Shown in pieces: positions 8,522-17,232 of a stretch of 64,000 nt of DNA. A model generated the notes under the pieces. It did no database searches. It was not told the DNA's origin and was given only the letters and a program-made list of their open reading frames with translations. Made by a program: the position numbers and the translations under genes. Within the stretch, counting starts at the first letter, position 1; every line of letters begins with the position of its first letter. Source of the stretch: Gemmatimonadota bacterium (lineage in GTDB: Bacteria; Gemmatimonadota; Gemmatimonadetes; Longimicrobiales; Gaopeijiaceae); contig JABDLS010000139.1 in the NCBI GenBank assembly GCA_013002885.1, positions 62,001 through 126,000 on the forward strand. Reading direction: 5' to 3'.

Positions 8522-9202
8522 GTGAAGAAACTCGCTACGACCCTCGCCCTCCTCCTAGCCTTCGGCGCCGCACCTCTCGCCGCTCAGGACTCGGACATGA
8601 GCTTCTTCATCACCAGTGTCGGCTCGGGCAACGGAGCTGACCTGGGAGGCCTGGCAGGAGCCGATCAGCACTGTCAGGACCTGGCCTACGCCGTCGGCTT
8701 CGGCGACCTCACCTGGCGGGCATATCTCAGCGCGGTCTCCATGGGCGGCGAGTCCGCCGTGAACGCTCGCGACCGTATCGGCACCGGTCCCTGGCACAAC
8801 TACAACGGCGAGCGGATCGCCGACAACGTCGATCAACTCCACTCCGACGCGGCGAACCTCACCAAAGAGACCATCGTCACCGAGAAGGGAGGCATGGTGA
8901 ACGGGCGGGGTGACTCGCCCAACCAGCACGACATCCTCACCGGTTCGACGCTGGACGGTCGGGCCGTCACGTCCGAGGGCCATGACGCGTGCGGCAACTG
9001 GACCAGCAGCAGCGCCGACGGGAGCGCCCAGGTGGGGCACCACGATCGCGAGGGTGGCGGTCAGAACCCCACGTCGTGGAACTCGGCTCACGGCTCCCGA
9101 GGCTGCGGCCAGGAGGACCTCCAGGGTACAGGTGGGAACGGGTACTTCTACTGCTTCGCCATCGACGCTCAGCAGGAGGACCTCGCCCTCCGTGAGGAGT
9201 AG
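8522..9202 (+). CDS. Secreted DUF1554/lectin-like protein
   Basis: A 226-residue protein with a clear signal peptide (MKKLATTLALLLAFGAAPLAAQ, predicted cut after LAA). The mature part resembles the endostatin/lectin-like fold of DUF1554 proteins: MSFFITSVGSGNGADLGG and ADQHCQDLA near the start, then WRAYLSA, and a C-terminal core GYFYCFAID. Four Cys (HCQD, DACGNW, RGCGQE, FYCFA) could form two disulfides. Its function is probably carbohydrate or surface binding, but that is a fold-level guess. It overlaps the start of the P1 peptidase gene, suggesting one transcript. Confidence 0.75.
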   Translation: MKKLATTLALLLAFGAAPLAAQDSDMSFFITSVGSGNGADLGGLAGADQHCQDLAYAVGFGDLTWRAYLSAVSMGGESAVNARDRIGTGPWHNYNGERIADNVDQLHSDAANLTKETIVTEKGGMVNGRGDSPNQHDILTGSTLDGRAVTSEGHDACGNWTSSSADGSAQVGHHDREGGGQNPTSWNSAHGSRGCGQEDLQGTGGNGYFYCFAIDAQQEDLALREE

Positions 9203-10295
9203 GGTCTCGCTTTCGCGCCGAACCTTCTGGATCGGGGCTCTCCTCGTGGGAGCCCCGATCGTTCAAGGGGCCTGTGCGGCCCAGGAGACCTCGTCCATGG
9301 CGAGTCGCGGCATTACCGCTGTCGAAGGGATTGAAGTAGGGCACCACACGCTCTCCCAGCGGCCCACCGGGTGTACCGTGATCCTCGCCCGCCAGGGCGT
9401 CGTGGGCGGTGTCGACGTCCGGGGTGGCGCTCCCGGCACTCGCGAGACGGCCCTTCTGGACCCGGTGAACAGCGTCTCGGTGGTCCACGCCATCGTCCTC
9501 TCCGGCGGATCGGCCTTCGGGCTGTCCACCGCCGATGGCGTCATGCAATACCTCGCCGAACGTGACCTGGGCTACCGTGTCGGCGAGAAGGTCATTCCCA
9601 TCGTCGCCGGAGCCATCCTCTACGACCTGGGCCTGGAAGGCGACGTCGAGATCCGGCCAGGAGCGGCATGCGGTCATGCGGCTGCGAGCGCCGCGTCGGC
9701 TGAAGAGCCCGCAGAGGGCTCCGTCGGCGCCGGCCGTGGGGCGACCGTCGGCAAGATGCGTGGCTTCGACCGGGCCATGAAGGGCGGGTTCGGCACCGCG
9801 TCGGTGACGCTGCCGAGCGGCCTCACCATCGCGGCAGCCGTCGCCGTGAACGCCGCCGGGGACATCCTGGATCCAGCCACCGGCCAGGTCGTCGCCGGGG
9901 CCCGTACCCCGGACGGGTTGGGCCTCGTGGACATGCGCCTGGTACTGCGACAGGGAGGAGGGGGCGAGGGCCTCGACGACGTTCCTCCGGTGGGCGGAAA
10001 TACGACCATCGGCGTCGTGGCGACCAACGCGACCCTTTCGAAGGCACAAGCGACGAAGGTCGCGCAGATGGCGCAGGACGGGTTCGCCAGGGCCATCTAT
10101 CCGGCGCATACCCCTCGCGACGGAGATACCATCTTCTCCCTGGCCACCGGCGCGTGGGAGGGAGATGCCGATGTGACGCTCATCGGTGCCCTCGCCGCCG
10201 ACGTGATGTCGGAGGCGATTCTCCGGGCGGTGCGTCAGGCGGAAGGCTTACCGGGATTGCCTTCGGTAGCCGACATGGGTCGTGGAGACCCCTGA
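9192..10295 (+). CDS. P1 family (DmpA/S58-type) peptidase, exported
   Basis: A 367-residue member of the DmpA/BapA N-terminal-nucleophile aminopeptidase family. These proteins self-cleave and then use the new N-terminal Ser or Thr. The likely cleavage point is in GGNTTIGVVATNA, with Thr near residue 271. Other family blocks are GSAFGLSTADGVMQYL and the C-terminal DGDTIFSLATG. The start is taken as GTG at 9192, with AGGAGG 12 bases upstream and an RRTFWIGALLVGAPIVQGACA export signal. An alternative start is the ATG at 9298, which would give a cytoplasmic form. It overlaps the lectin-like gene by 11 bases and is followed 24 bases later by a symporter. Confidence 0.87.
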   Translation: MRSRVSLSRRTFWIGALLVGAPIVQGACAAQETSSMASRGITAVEGIEVGHHTLSQRPTGCTVILARQGVVGGVDVRGGAPGTRETALLDPVNSVSVVHAIVLSGGSAFGLSTADGVMQYLAERDLGYRVGEKVIPIVAGAILYDLGLEGDVEIRPGAACGHAAASAASAEEPAEGSVGAGRGATVGKMRGFDRAMKGGFGTASVTLPSGLTIAAAVAVNAAGDILDPATGQVVAGARTPDGLGLVDMRLVLRQGGGGEGLDDVPPVGGNTTIGVVATNATLSKAQATKVAQMAQDGFARAIYPAHTPRDGDTIFSLATGAWEGDADVTLIGALAADVMSEAILRAVRQAEGLPGLPSVADMGRGDP

Positions 10296-10319
10296 GCCAA
10301 TCGGCGTGAGCAATCGCCC

Positions 10320-11744
10320 GTGAACGTCGACTATCGTACGGTCACGGCCGTCCAACTCCTGGTCCTCGTCGCCTATTCGGGGGGACTGGTTCTCTTCGCC
10401 CTTTGGATCTCGAGGCGGGTGCAGGGTAGCGGGAGCTTCTTCGTCGCCGATCGCGCCCTGGGCCCGGGCCTGGTCTTCTCGACGTTCTTGGCGGCGAACA
10501 TCGGTGCGGGCTCCATCATCGGGGCCTCGGGACTGGGCTACAGGACGGGCATCTCGGCCTGGTGGTGGGTGGGGTCGGCGGGCATCGGCTCGCTCCTCCT
10601 GGCCTTCTGGGTCGGACCCCGGATCTGGCGGGTGGCCCGTGATCACGGCCTCTACACCGCCGGCGACTACCTCGAGGAGCGCTACGGCAGCTCGGTGCGG
10701 GCCGTGGTCGCCTCCCTCCTCTGGGTGTTGAGCCTCGTCGTCCTCGCAGCCCAGCTCATCGCAATGTCCCAGATCCTCCAATGGGTCCTTGGCGTGCCCC
10801 AGTGGGTGGGTGCCGTCGTCGGGGGAATCGTGATGACCACCTACTTCGCTGCCGGGGGCCTCCTCACCTCGGCCTGGGTGAACATGGTGCAGTTGGTGGT
10901 TCTCCTGACGGGCTTCGCCATCGGTGTCCCCTTGGCCTTGTCCCGCGCCGGTGGCTGGAACGCCGTGGTGGCAGCGGCGCCTCCGGACCCACTCTACTTC
11001 GATTTCTGGGCTCAGACCGGCGTCATCTTCTTCGTCCTCATCGTTCCGGCCTTCATCGTGTCGCCGGGTCTCCTACAAAAGGCCTTCGGCGCCCGGGACG
11101 AGCGGGCTCTCCGCATCGGCATCGGCGCCCAGGGACTCGTTCTCCTCGTCTTCGCCATGGCTCCTCCGCTGGTGGGCATGATCGCACGGATCTATGCACC
11201 GGAGCTCTCGTCGATCGACGCCGAACTCGCCGTCCCCATCGTGCTCACAGAGGGCCTCCCCCTCGTGTTCGGTGCACTCGGACTCGCCGCCGTCTTCTCG
11301 GCCGAGTTGAGCAGCGCCGACGCCATCCTCTTCATGCTCTCGACGTCACTGGCCAAGGACATCTACAAGCGCTATGTGGCCCCGGAGGCCGATGACGCAC
11401 GAGTGCTTCGCGTGGCCCGATGGGCAGCTGTTGCCGGCGGCGCCTGCGGCGTGCTCCTGGCCGTGGTCATCCCCACGGTCATCGACTCGCTCACCGTCTT
11501 CTACTCCGTCCTGAGCGTGAGCCTCTTCATACCGGTGGTGGCGGGACTCCACACACGGCGTGCAGGGGTGCCCGAAGCCCTGGCAGCCATCGGCGTCGGC
11601 GTCACCGTCCTCGTCGCAGTGCGCATGTCGGCACTCGGGGAGATCTCCATCTGGCTCAACCCGACCGCCCTCGGCATCGCGGCCTCCGCGGTGGCGTTCG
11701 CGGTGGTCTTCCTCATGCGTCGGGAACGCTCAGTCCCCCGGTAG
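10320..11744 (+). CDS. Sodium:solute symporter (SSS family)
   Basis: A 474-residue transporter with about 13 membrane helices and SSS-family features: an N-terminal FFVADRALGPG stretch, FSTFLAANIGAGSIIGASG and the central LTSAWVNMVQ region. It should import a small organic solute with Na+; the substrate cannot be told. It starts with GTG at 10320, 24 bases after the P1 peptidase stop, so uptake of products of external peptide cleavage is a reasonable inference. Its last 15 bases overlap the 3' end of the convergent alcohol dehydrogenase gene. Confidence 0.9.
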   Translation: MNVDYRTVTAVQLLVLVAYSGGLVLFALWISRRVQGSGSFFVADRALGPGLVFSTFLAANIGAGSIIGASGLGYRTGISAWWWVGSAGIGSLLLAFWVGPRIWRVARDHGLYTAGDYLEERYGSSVRAVVASLLWVLSLVVLAAQLIAMSQILQWVLGVPQWVGAVVGGIVMTTYFAAGGLLTSAWVNMVQLVVLLTGFAIGVPLALSRAGGWNAVVAAAPPDPLYFDFWAQTGVIFFVLIVPAFIVSPGLLQKAFGARDERALRIGIGAQGLVLLVFAMAPPLVGMIARIYAPELSSIDAELAVPIVLTEGLPLVFGALGLAAVFSAELSSADAILFMLSTSLAKDIYKRYVAPEADDARVLRVARWAAVAGGACGVLLAVVIPTVIDSLTVFYSVLSVSLFIPVVAGLHTRRAGVPEALAAIGVGVTVLVAVRMSALGEISIWLNPTALGIAASAVAFAVVFLMRRERSVPR

Positions 11745-12791
11745 CAGCACCACCTTGTTCCAGCCGGGCTCACGGGCAGCGAAGCGGCGGTACGCTTCCA
11801 CGCCCTGGTCGAGGGGCAAGCGGTGGGAAATCAGCGTTTCGATGAGCGCGGCTTCGCGTTCGGCGAGCTGTAGCGAAGCCGGCATGTAGTGCCTCGCCGG
11901 ACAGCGGCCCGCGGCATACTTGAAGTTCCGGTCGTACATCTCCCCCGGCGAGATGGCGAGGGTCGGTTCGGTGTGGACACCCAGTGCCGCGATGCGTCCC
12001 CCGTGCCGCAGGAGATCTGCGGCGGCCCGGCTCGCCGACGCACTACCTACGGCCTCGATGGCCGCGTCGGCGCCACGACCGCCGGTGAGCTCGTCCACCA
12101 CTGCGCGAGGATCGGAATCGGCGAAGCTCACGGCCACTGCGCCGAACCGCTCGGCGGTCTCGAGTCGCGACGGGACTCGGTCCACAGCGACGACAGCACT
12201 CGCGCCCCGGTGGAAGGCGGCGAGGACGGCCAGGAGCCCCACGGGCCCGCAGCCGATGACGGCGACCACATCCCCGTCCCCGACCTCCGCGAGATCGGCC
12301 CCGAAGGTCGCCGTCGACAGGATATCTCCCGACATGAGCGCCACGGCCTCGTCCAGGCCCTCGGGCACGGCTACGAGGGTCGAGTCGGCAAGGGGGACGC
12401 GGACGAACTCCGCCTGGGCACCGTGAAGGCCCCGCCCTGCTTCCACCCAGCCAAAGAGCTGGCCCCGAGTGCACCGGGCAGTGAGCCCGCTCTGGCAATA
12501 GGCACATGCCCCGCAACATGTGGTGAACGGTGCCACCACCCTGTCACCCAACGCCCAACGGGTCACGTCGGCGCCCACCTCCACGACCTCGCCAACCAGC
12601 TCGTGGCCCATGACGGTGCCCACATCGATACCGGTCTCGCGACCGAAGTATGGGTGGAGGTCCGACCCGCATATGCCCGCCACCGCGACACGGACGACGA
12701 CGTCGCTACCCTCGATGAGCTCCGGCTCAGCTACCTCCTCGACTCCAAGGGTCTCGATGCCTTGAAAGGTGATGGCTTTCACGCCGCGCAC
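11730..12791 (-). CDS. Zinc-dependent alcohol dehydrogenase family protein (MDR superfamily)
   Basis: A 353-residue medium-chain dehydrogenase/reductase. Catalytic zinc ligands are Cys41 (AGICGSDLH) and His63-Glu64 (MGHE). The structural zinc site is the four-Cys set at about 93, 96, 99 and 107. A Rossmann motif VIGCGPVGLLA precedes an acidic VAVDR that favours NAD+. It oxidises an alcohol or polyol, substrate unknown. It is the last gene of the minus-strand PP2C-DUF3127-ADH run, 39 bases after DUF3127, and overlaps the 3' end of the convergent symporter gene. Confidence 0.92.
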   Translation of the reverse strand: MRGVKAITFQGIETLGVEEVAEPELIEGSDVVVRVAVAGICGSDLHPYFGRETGIDVGTVMGHELVGEVVEVGADVTRWALGDRVVAPFTTCCGACAYCQSGLTARCTRGQLFGWVEAGRGLHGAQAEFVRVPLADSTLVAVPEGLDEAVALMSGDILSTATFGADLAEVGDGDVVAVIGCGPVGLLAVLAAFHRGASAVVAVDRVPSRLETAERFGAVAVSFADSDPRAVVDELTGGRGADAAIEAVGSASASRAAADLLRHGGRIAALGVHTEPTLAISPGEMYDRNFKYAAGRCPARHYMPASLQLAEREAALIETLISHRLPLDQGVEAYRRFAAREPGWNKVVLLPGD

Positions 12792-12830
12792 CTCGTGTCA
12801 CGCACCCGAGCGACGGTCACCGGGGACGCC

Positions 12831-13193
12831 TCAGAATGGGAGACCGTCGTCCTCATCGTCGAGGTCCGCGGGAGGCTCGGGCCAAGGCTCGCCTGAGTCG
12901 GACGGCGGAGGAGCCCCGCCTTCGGCCTCCCGGTCCACCCTCCACGCCTTCACGTCGGTGTACCAGCGGCCGTTGTACTCCCGGCTCTGGATGTCGATAT
13001 GGGCGGTGATGGTCTCGCCCTCGGCGATGCCGAACTTGTCGATGTTGTCGCCCCACTGGACGACGCAGACCTGCTTCGGGTATTGGCCCCCCGTCTCGAG
13101 GACGAACTCCTGTTTGCGCCAGGGCCCGTTTCGACCCTCGCCAGACTGCTCTTCGAGGATGTCGATGACGCGGCCGGTGATCTGTAGATCCAT
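12831..13193 (-). CDS. DUF3127 OB-fold protein with an SSB-like acidic C-terminal tip
   Basis: A 120-residue protein. Residues 1-85 (MDLQITGRVIDILEEQ ... REYNGRWYTDVKAWRVD) match the DUF3127 pattern, a small OB-fold-like family. A Pro/Glu-rich linker follows, and the protein ends in DDEDDGLPF, closely resembling the C-terminal tip by which SSB recruits DNA-repair proteins (acidic residues, hydrophobic, Pro, Phe at the very end). This is probably a single-stranded DNA-binding-like accessory protein in the cytoplasm; the DNA role is inferred. It sits between a PP2C phosphatase gene (71 bases upstream) and an alcohol dehydrogenase gene. Confidence 0.85.
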   Translation of the reverse strand: MDLQITGRVIDILEEQSGEGRNGPWRKQEFVLETGGQYPKQVCVVQWGDNIDKFGIAEGETITAHIDIQSREYNGRWYTDVKAWRVDREAEGGAPPPSDSGEPWPEPPADLDDEDDGLPF

Positions 13194-13264
13194 CTCGCCT
13201 TGTTCGTTTTTGGATGTCGTGTTTGGAATCTCGAATACCGCTGCCTCAGGCCGACTTCACAGAC

Positions 13265-14122
13265 TCAGGCCAGCTCTCCCCGACGGGTTCGACCGACGAT
13301 GAGGCTGATATTATCCGTCCCGCCGTCATCCAGGGCGTCCTGGATGAGTTCCTGGCACGTCGTACGAGCATCGATGATCGACGAGAGACGGTGCTTGATC
13401 TGCTCGTCGGAGACGTGCTTCGTCAGCCCGTCGCTGCACAGAAGCACCACGTTGCCCCAGTCGCGCGTGACCCGCGTCACCACCGGTGCCGCTTGCTCAC
13501 CCCCGATGGAACTGGAGAGCACGTTGGCCCAGCGTGTCTTGTTGGCCACCGTTTGGGTCAGGGCGCCCGAATCGATGAGCTCCTGGGCGATGGTCTGGTC
13601 CCGAGTGATCTGGGTCAGCTCGTCGCCGCGGAGAATGTAGCAGCGCGAATCACCGACCTGAAGCAGGTAGGCGTGAGGCCAGAGCCCGAGGAAGAGCGTC
13701 AACGTAGTCGAGAACTTCCGCTCCGCCCCTTCCTTCTCCGCCTTGTCCAAGAGGCTCTCGTGACAGGCCAGTGCGGCCTCATGGAGGAGCCTGGAGAAGA
13801 CCTCCGGATCCTTGGATTCCCGGTGATCGGCCTCGTAGAACGACTCGGAGACCTTCGACACCAGCGTCCGGACCGCCAGTCTTGCGGCTTCTTCGCCACC
13901 CGCCCGGCCGCCGACACCATCGGCGACCATTGCCAGCGAAGCCAGGCGCTCAGCGTGGAGCACGCTCCTGTCCTGCTCCGCGATGCTCGTCGCGTCGACC
14001 GTGACACCGCGAGCGATGGCCCCGACGAAGAAGTGATCCTCGTTGCACTCCCGAACGTGGCCGCCATGGGTGGCACCCCAAGCGTCGATCTGGGAGAACT
14101 GCGGCCTCGCCCCTGTATCCAT
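13265..14122 (-). CDS. PP2C family serine/threonine protein phosphatase
   Basis: A 285-residue soluble PP2C-type metal-dependent protein phosphatase. Characteristic motifs are RECNEDHF (25-31), MVADGVGG (65-72), LLQVGDSRCYILR, LLCSDGLTKHVSDEQI and DDGGTDNISLIV, which supply the Asp residues that bind two metal ions. A typical role is to reverse Ser/Thr kinase signalling; no kinase gene is in the window. ATG at 14122 is chosen because GAGGAG lies about 7 bases upstream; the 21-residue upstream extension is not supported. It heads the PP2C-DUF3127-ADH run and is divergent from the aldolase gene. Confidence 0.92.
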   Translation of the reverse strand: MDTGARPQFSQIDAWGATHGGHVRECNEDHFFVGAIARGVTVDATSIAEQDRSVLHAERLASLAMVADGVGGRAGGEEAARLAVRTLVSKVSESFYEADHRESKDPEVFSRLLHEAALACHESLLDKAEKEGAERKFSTTLTLFLGLWPHAYLLQVGDSRCYILRGDELTQITRDQTIAQELIDSGALTQTVANKTRWANVLSSSIGGEQAAPVVTRVTRDWGNVVLLCSDGLTKHVSDEQIKHRLSSIIDARTTCQELIQDALDDGGTDNISLIVGRTRRGELA

Positions 14123-14294
14123 CGATTCACTCCTCAAGCCGACCGTCGCCCGGCGTCCACTCACCCACTCCCAAGGGGCGGTCAACCTACGCCCACCTGA
14201 GGCGGCGTCGCCAGGGCGCGTCGGGCCGCGAATCCCTTAGATTGGGACACATTCCGACCCATCGCATCGATCTTCCCCGAGAGACGACCGAGCC

Positions 14295-15329
14295 ATGCCC
14301 ATAGCCACCCCCGCTCAGTTCGCCCAGATGCTCGATTCCGCCCAGGACGGCGGGTACGCCTATCCGGCCATCAACGTGACGTCGGTCACGACGTTGAATG
14401 CCGCCATGAAGGGCTTCGCCGAGTCCAAGTCCGATGGCATCATCCAGTTCTCCACGGGTGCTGGACAGTTCGCGTCGGGGCTGGTGAACAAGAATGCGGC
14501 CCAGGGCGTCATCGTTTTGGCGGAAGCCGCCCATCGCCTCGCCGACCAGTACGACATTCTGGTGGCTCTGAACACCGACCACTGCCAACCCGAGAAGGCC
14601 GAGGGCTTCCTCAAGCCCCTCATCGAAGCGACGGCCCAGCGGAGGAAGCGTGGCGAGAACAACCTCTTCCAGAATCACATGCTCGATGCCTCCATCCTGC
14701 CCCTGGAGGAGAACATCGCCATCTCGAAGGAATACCTGGAGCTCTGCGCCGCGCACGAAATCGTCCTCGAGGTCGAAGCCGGCGTCGTGGGCGGTGAAGA
14801 AGACGGTTCAGCGGGTACCGAAGACATGCCCGAAGAGAAGCTGTACACCACGCCCGCAGACATGCTCGCCCTCTACGAAGCTCTCCACGGCGTGGGCCGC
14901 TTCACCTTCGCTGCCACCTTCGGCAACGTCCACGGGCACTACAAGCCCGGCGCCGTAAAGCTCCGGCCCCACATCCTACGAGAGGGTCAAGCCGCCGTCA
15001 TCGAACGGTACGGCGAGGACGCGGAGATGGACCTCGTCTTTCATGGGGGCTCCGGGAGCCTCCTGGAGGAGATCCGCGAGACGCTCGACTACGGTGTCAT
15101 CAAGATGAACGTGGACACCGATACTCAGTACGCCTTCACACGGCCCATCGTGGACCACGTCATGAAGGGGTACGACGCGGTCCTCAAGATCGATGGCGAG
15201 ATCGGGAACAAGAAGGAGTACGACCCGCGTTCGTACCTGAAGAAAGCCGAGCAGAGCATGTCGGAGCGGGTGAGCGTGGCGTGCAGCGATCTCCTCAGCG
15301 AAGGGAAGTCGCTTTTCGGCCGAGTCTGA
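14295..15329 (+). CDS. fba: Class II fructose-bisphosphate aldolase
   Basis: A 344-residue zinc aldolase that splits fructose 1,6-bisphosphate to dihydroxyacetone phosphate and glyceraldehyde 3-phosphate (glycolysis and gluconeogenesis, cytoplasm). Zinc and substrate motifs are present in order: NTDHCQ (first His ligand), EVEAGVVGGEEDG, TFGNVHGHY, VFHGGSGS and KMNVDTDTQYAFT. Length and motifs fit the longer FbaA-type subgroup. It is followed after 10 bases by a small membrane-protein gene. Confidence 0.95.
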   Translation: MPIATPAQFAQMLDSAQDGGYAYPAINVTSVTTLNAAMKGFAESKSDGIIQFSTGAGQFASGLVNKNAAQGVIVLAEAAHRLADQYDILVALNTDHCQPEKAEGFLKPLIEATAQRRKRGENNLFQNHMLDASILPLEENIAISKEYLELCAAHEIVLEVEAGVVGGEEDGSAGTEDMPEEKLYTTPADMLALYEALHGVGRFTFAATFGNVHGHYKPGAVKLRPHILREGQAAVIERYGEDAEMDLVFHGGSGSLLEEIRETLDYGVIKMNVDTDTQYAFTRPIVDHVMKGYDAVLKIDGEIGNKKEYDPRSYLKKAEQSMSERVSVACSDLLSEGKSLFGRV

Positions 15330-15339
15330 ACGGGAGGGG

Positions 15340-15711
15340 ATGGTGGACGTTCTTCGAGGCATCGGCGCGGTCGTCCTGGGATATGTCCTGAGTCAGGGGA
15401 TCAACGGTCTCTTCGTCTACTTCTGGCACATCGGCGACCGCACTGCGCCCCCAGGCGTCTTGCCGGGACTCACCTTCCTCTTCTTCCTCGCCGTGGGGCT
15501 CGCATCAGGGTGGGTCTGCGTTCGTGTCGGGGGGCGATTCGCGATGCGTGCGGCTTGGGTCCTCGCGGGCCTCGTCGGTTTGGTCACCGTGGGGAACATC
15601 GTCGCGGATGTCGCGGCGGAGCCCTTGTGGCACAAACTCATCGTTCTGCTTGTCATGGCCCCGGCCATCGTCGTCGCCGCCCGCAAGACATCGCCGGCGC
15701 CAGGACATTAG
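15340..15711 (+). CDS. Small four-helix membrane protein of unknown function
   Basis: A 123-residue protein with four predicted membrane helices (about 5-25, 40-62, 68-90, 97-115) and short loops. No motif that I recognise. It starts 10 bases after the aldolase stop, with GGAGGGG just upstream of the ATG, so it probably shares the transcript. Predicted inner membrane location. Confidence 0.65.
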   Translation: MVDVLRGIGAVVLGYVLSQGINGLFVYFWHIGDRTAPPGVLPGLTFLFFLAVGLASGWVCVRVGGRFAMRAAWVLAGLVGLVTVGNIVADVAAEPLWHKLIVLLVMAPAIVVAARKTSPAPGH

Positions 15712-15764
15712 TTTCCCTGCGACCGCCGTTCCCTTCCTAGACCTACCAACGGAGTCGTCATCCG

Positions 15765-15992
15765 ATGCCGAAGAAGAACAAGTCCCGCGACGTTACCAAG
15801 AGCTACAGCGCCAAGCAGTTCGTCTCGAAACTCCGTCGTCTGGCCGACGCCATCGAGAGCGACAAGCGCTTCCGCATTCAGGTAGCGGGAGAGCGGGTGT
15901 CGATCCCTTCGACAGCCACGATTTCGGTGGAGCACGAGCGGGACGGCAAAGAAGAAGAGGTCGAGTTCCAGATCCGTTGGACGAACGACTAG
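15765..15992 (+). CDS. amphi-Trp domain-containing protein
   Basis: A 75-residue protein matching the amphi-Trp domain pattern: a basic N-terminus (MPKKNKSRDV), a helix (SAKQFVSKLRRLADAIES), a beta segment (IQVAGERVSIPSTATISVEHERD), and EEVEFQIRW ending in the conserved Trp. The domain was named for its amphipathic character and C-terminal Trp; its function is unknown. It lies in a plus-strand row of small genes downstream of the aldolase. Confidence 0.8.
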   Translation: MPKKNKSRDVTKSYSAKQFVSKLRRLADAIESDKRFRIQVAGERVSIPSTATISVEHERDGKEEEVEFQIRWTND

Positions 15993-16051
15993 GAGAGCCC
16001 GACCGAAGCCCCTCGCCGGGTACGCCGGGGAAAGCCACTGGCCTTCCCCGG

Positions 16052-16597
16052 ATGCAGCGAGTCCTCGTCATCGGGTCGGGCGGCGCCGGGAAGACCACGT
16101 TCTCGCTTGAACTCGCCAAGCGGACGAAGCTCCCCGTAATCCATCTCGACGCTCACTTCTGGCGCCCAGGTTGGGTGCAGCCCGAACCGGAGGAATGGGC
16201 CGACCAGGTGGATCAGCTCACGTCAGAGCCCCGGTGGATCATGGACGGCAACTACGGCGGCACCATGGAGCGTCGGCTCGAGGCATGCGACACGGTGGTC
16301 TTCCTCGACCGTCCGCGCCTGCTCTGCCTTTGGCGCGTGGTCAAACGGAGGTTGAGGCACCACCGAAACTCCCGTCAGGACCTGCCGCCGGGATGTCCGG
16401 AACAACTCGACCTGGAGTTCATGCGTTGGATCTGGAGCTACCCGGGGCGGAAGCGGCCAGCCATCCTCGAACGACTCAGCCGGCTTCGGGCGGACCAGGC
16501 GGTCGTGGTGCTTCGCACCGGCACAGATGTGCGACGCTTCCTCACCTCCGTGGCCAGCGGAGACGGCCCGCACGGGTCCCCAGCCGGATCACCTTGA
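16052..16597 (+). CDS. P-loop NTPase/kinase-like protein (FlaR/adenylate-kinase-like)
   Basis: A 181-residue cytoplasmic P-loop protein. The Walker A motif GSGGAGKT is at residues 8-15. LPVIHLDAHFWRPGW and WIMDGNYGGTMERRL follow the pattern of proteins annotated as DNA topology modulation protein FlaR or adenylate-kinase-like. DTVVFLDRPRLLCLWRVVKRR matches the family's C-terminal half. It probably phosphorylates a small substrate; the topology label is historical. ATG at 16052 is chosen because the P-loop then begins right after strand one. Confidence 0.8.
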   Translation: MQRVLVIGSGGAGKTTFSLELAKRTKLPVIHLDAHFWRPGWVQPEPEEWADQVDQLTSEPRWIMDGNYGGTMERRLEACDTVVFLDRPRLLCLWRVVKRRLRHHRNSRQDLPPGCPEQLDLEFMRWIWSYPGRKRPAILERLSRLRADQAVVVLRTGTDVRRFLTSVASGDGPHGSPAGSP

Positions 16598-16608
16598 GTC
16601 CCGTTCGA

Positions 16609-17181
16609 ATGACCACGACGACCCCCGAGAACTGCCTCGTTGCCTTCCTCCGAGGGATCAACCTGGGTAAGCGCCGTGTGAAGATGGCCGACCTGAGAGC
16701 CCACTTCGAGACGATGGACCTGAACGGCGTCGCGACGTTCATTGCCAGCGGAAACGTGATCTTCGACGGGGCGCAGGAAGCTGACATCGAAGACCTGGAA
16801 CGCCGACTCGAGGAGCACCTGGAGGAGCGCCTCGGCTTCTACACCGACGTGATCATCCGGAAGTTCGATGAGGTGGCCCGTATCACCAGGCTCCCTCTGG
16901 TGTCCGAGGCCGAGAAGGAGGGGTTCACGGTGCACGTCTTCTTCGCCGGATCGGAACTCAATCAAGGGGCCGAAGCGACGTTCCGCGCCCTGGAGACCCC
17001 CGATGACGGCTTCAGGGTCATCGGGCGGGAAGTTCTATGGCTACGACGGGGGAGGCTCACCGACTCGACGGTGAAAGCTCACCACCTTCAGGCAGCGTTC
17101 GGTGGAGTCGCCAACACGGCGCGGAAGATGGACACACTCCGGCGCCTCGTGGTGAAGTTCGGGTTCCACGACGACGTGTAG
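16609..17181 (+). CDS. DUF1697 domain-containing protein
   Basis: A 190-residue protein with the DUF1697 signature: VAFLRGINLGKRRVKMADLR near the N-terminus, FIASGNVIF, then a charged helix (DIEDLERRLEEHLEERLGF) and the VHVFF strand. A cytoplasmic alpha/beta protein of unknown role. It starts 11 bases after the P-loop gene stop. The 3' end is convergent with the OsmC-family gene, 51 bases away. Confidence 0.87.
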   Translation: MTTTTPENCLVAFLRGINLGKRRVKMADLRAHFETMDLNGVATFIASGNVIFDGAQEADIEDLERRLEEHLEERLGFYTDVIIRKFDEVARITRLPLVSEAEKEGFTVHVFFAGSELNQGAEATFRALETPDDGFRVIGREVLWLRRGRLTDSTVKAHHLQAAFGGVANTARKMDTLRRLVVKFGFHDDV

Positions 17182-17232
17182 CTATAACACGCTCGTGTGG
17201 AACAACTTGAGATCGACGACCTCAAACAACTT

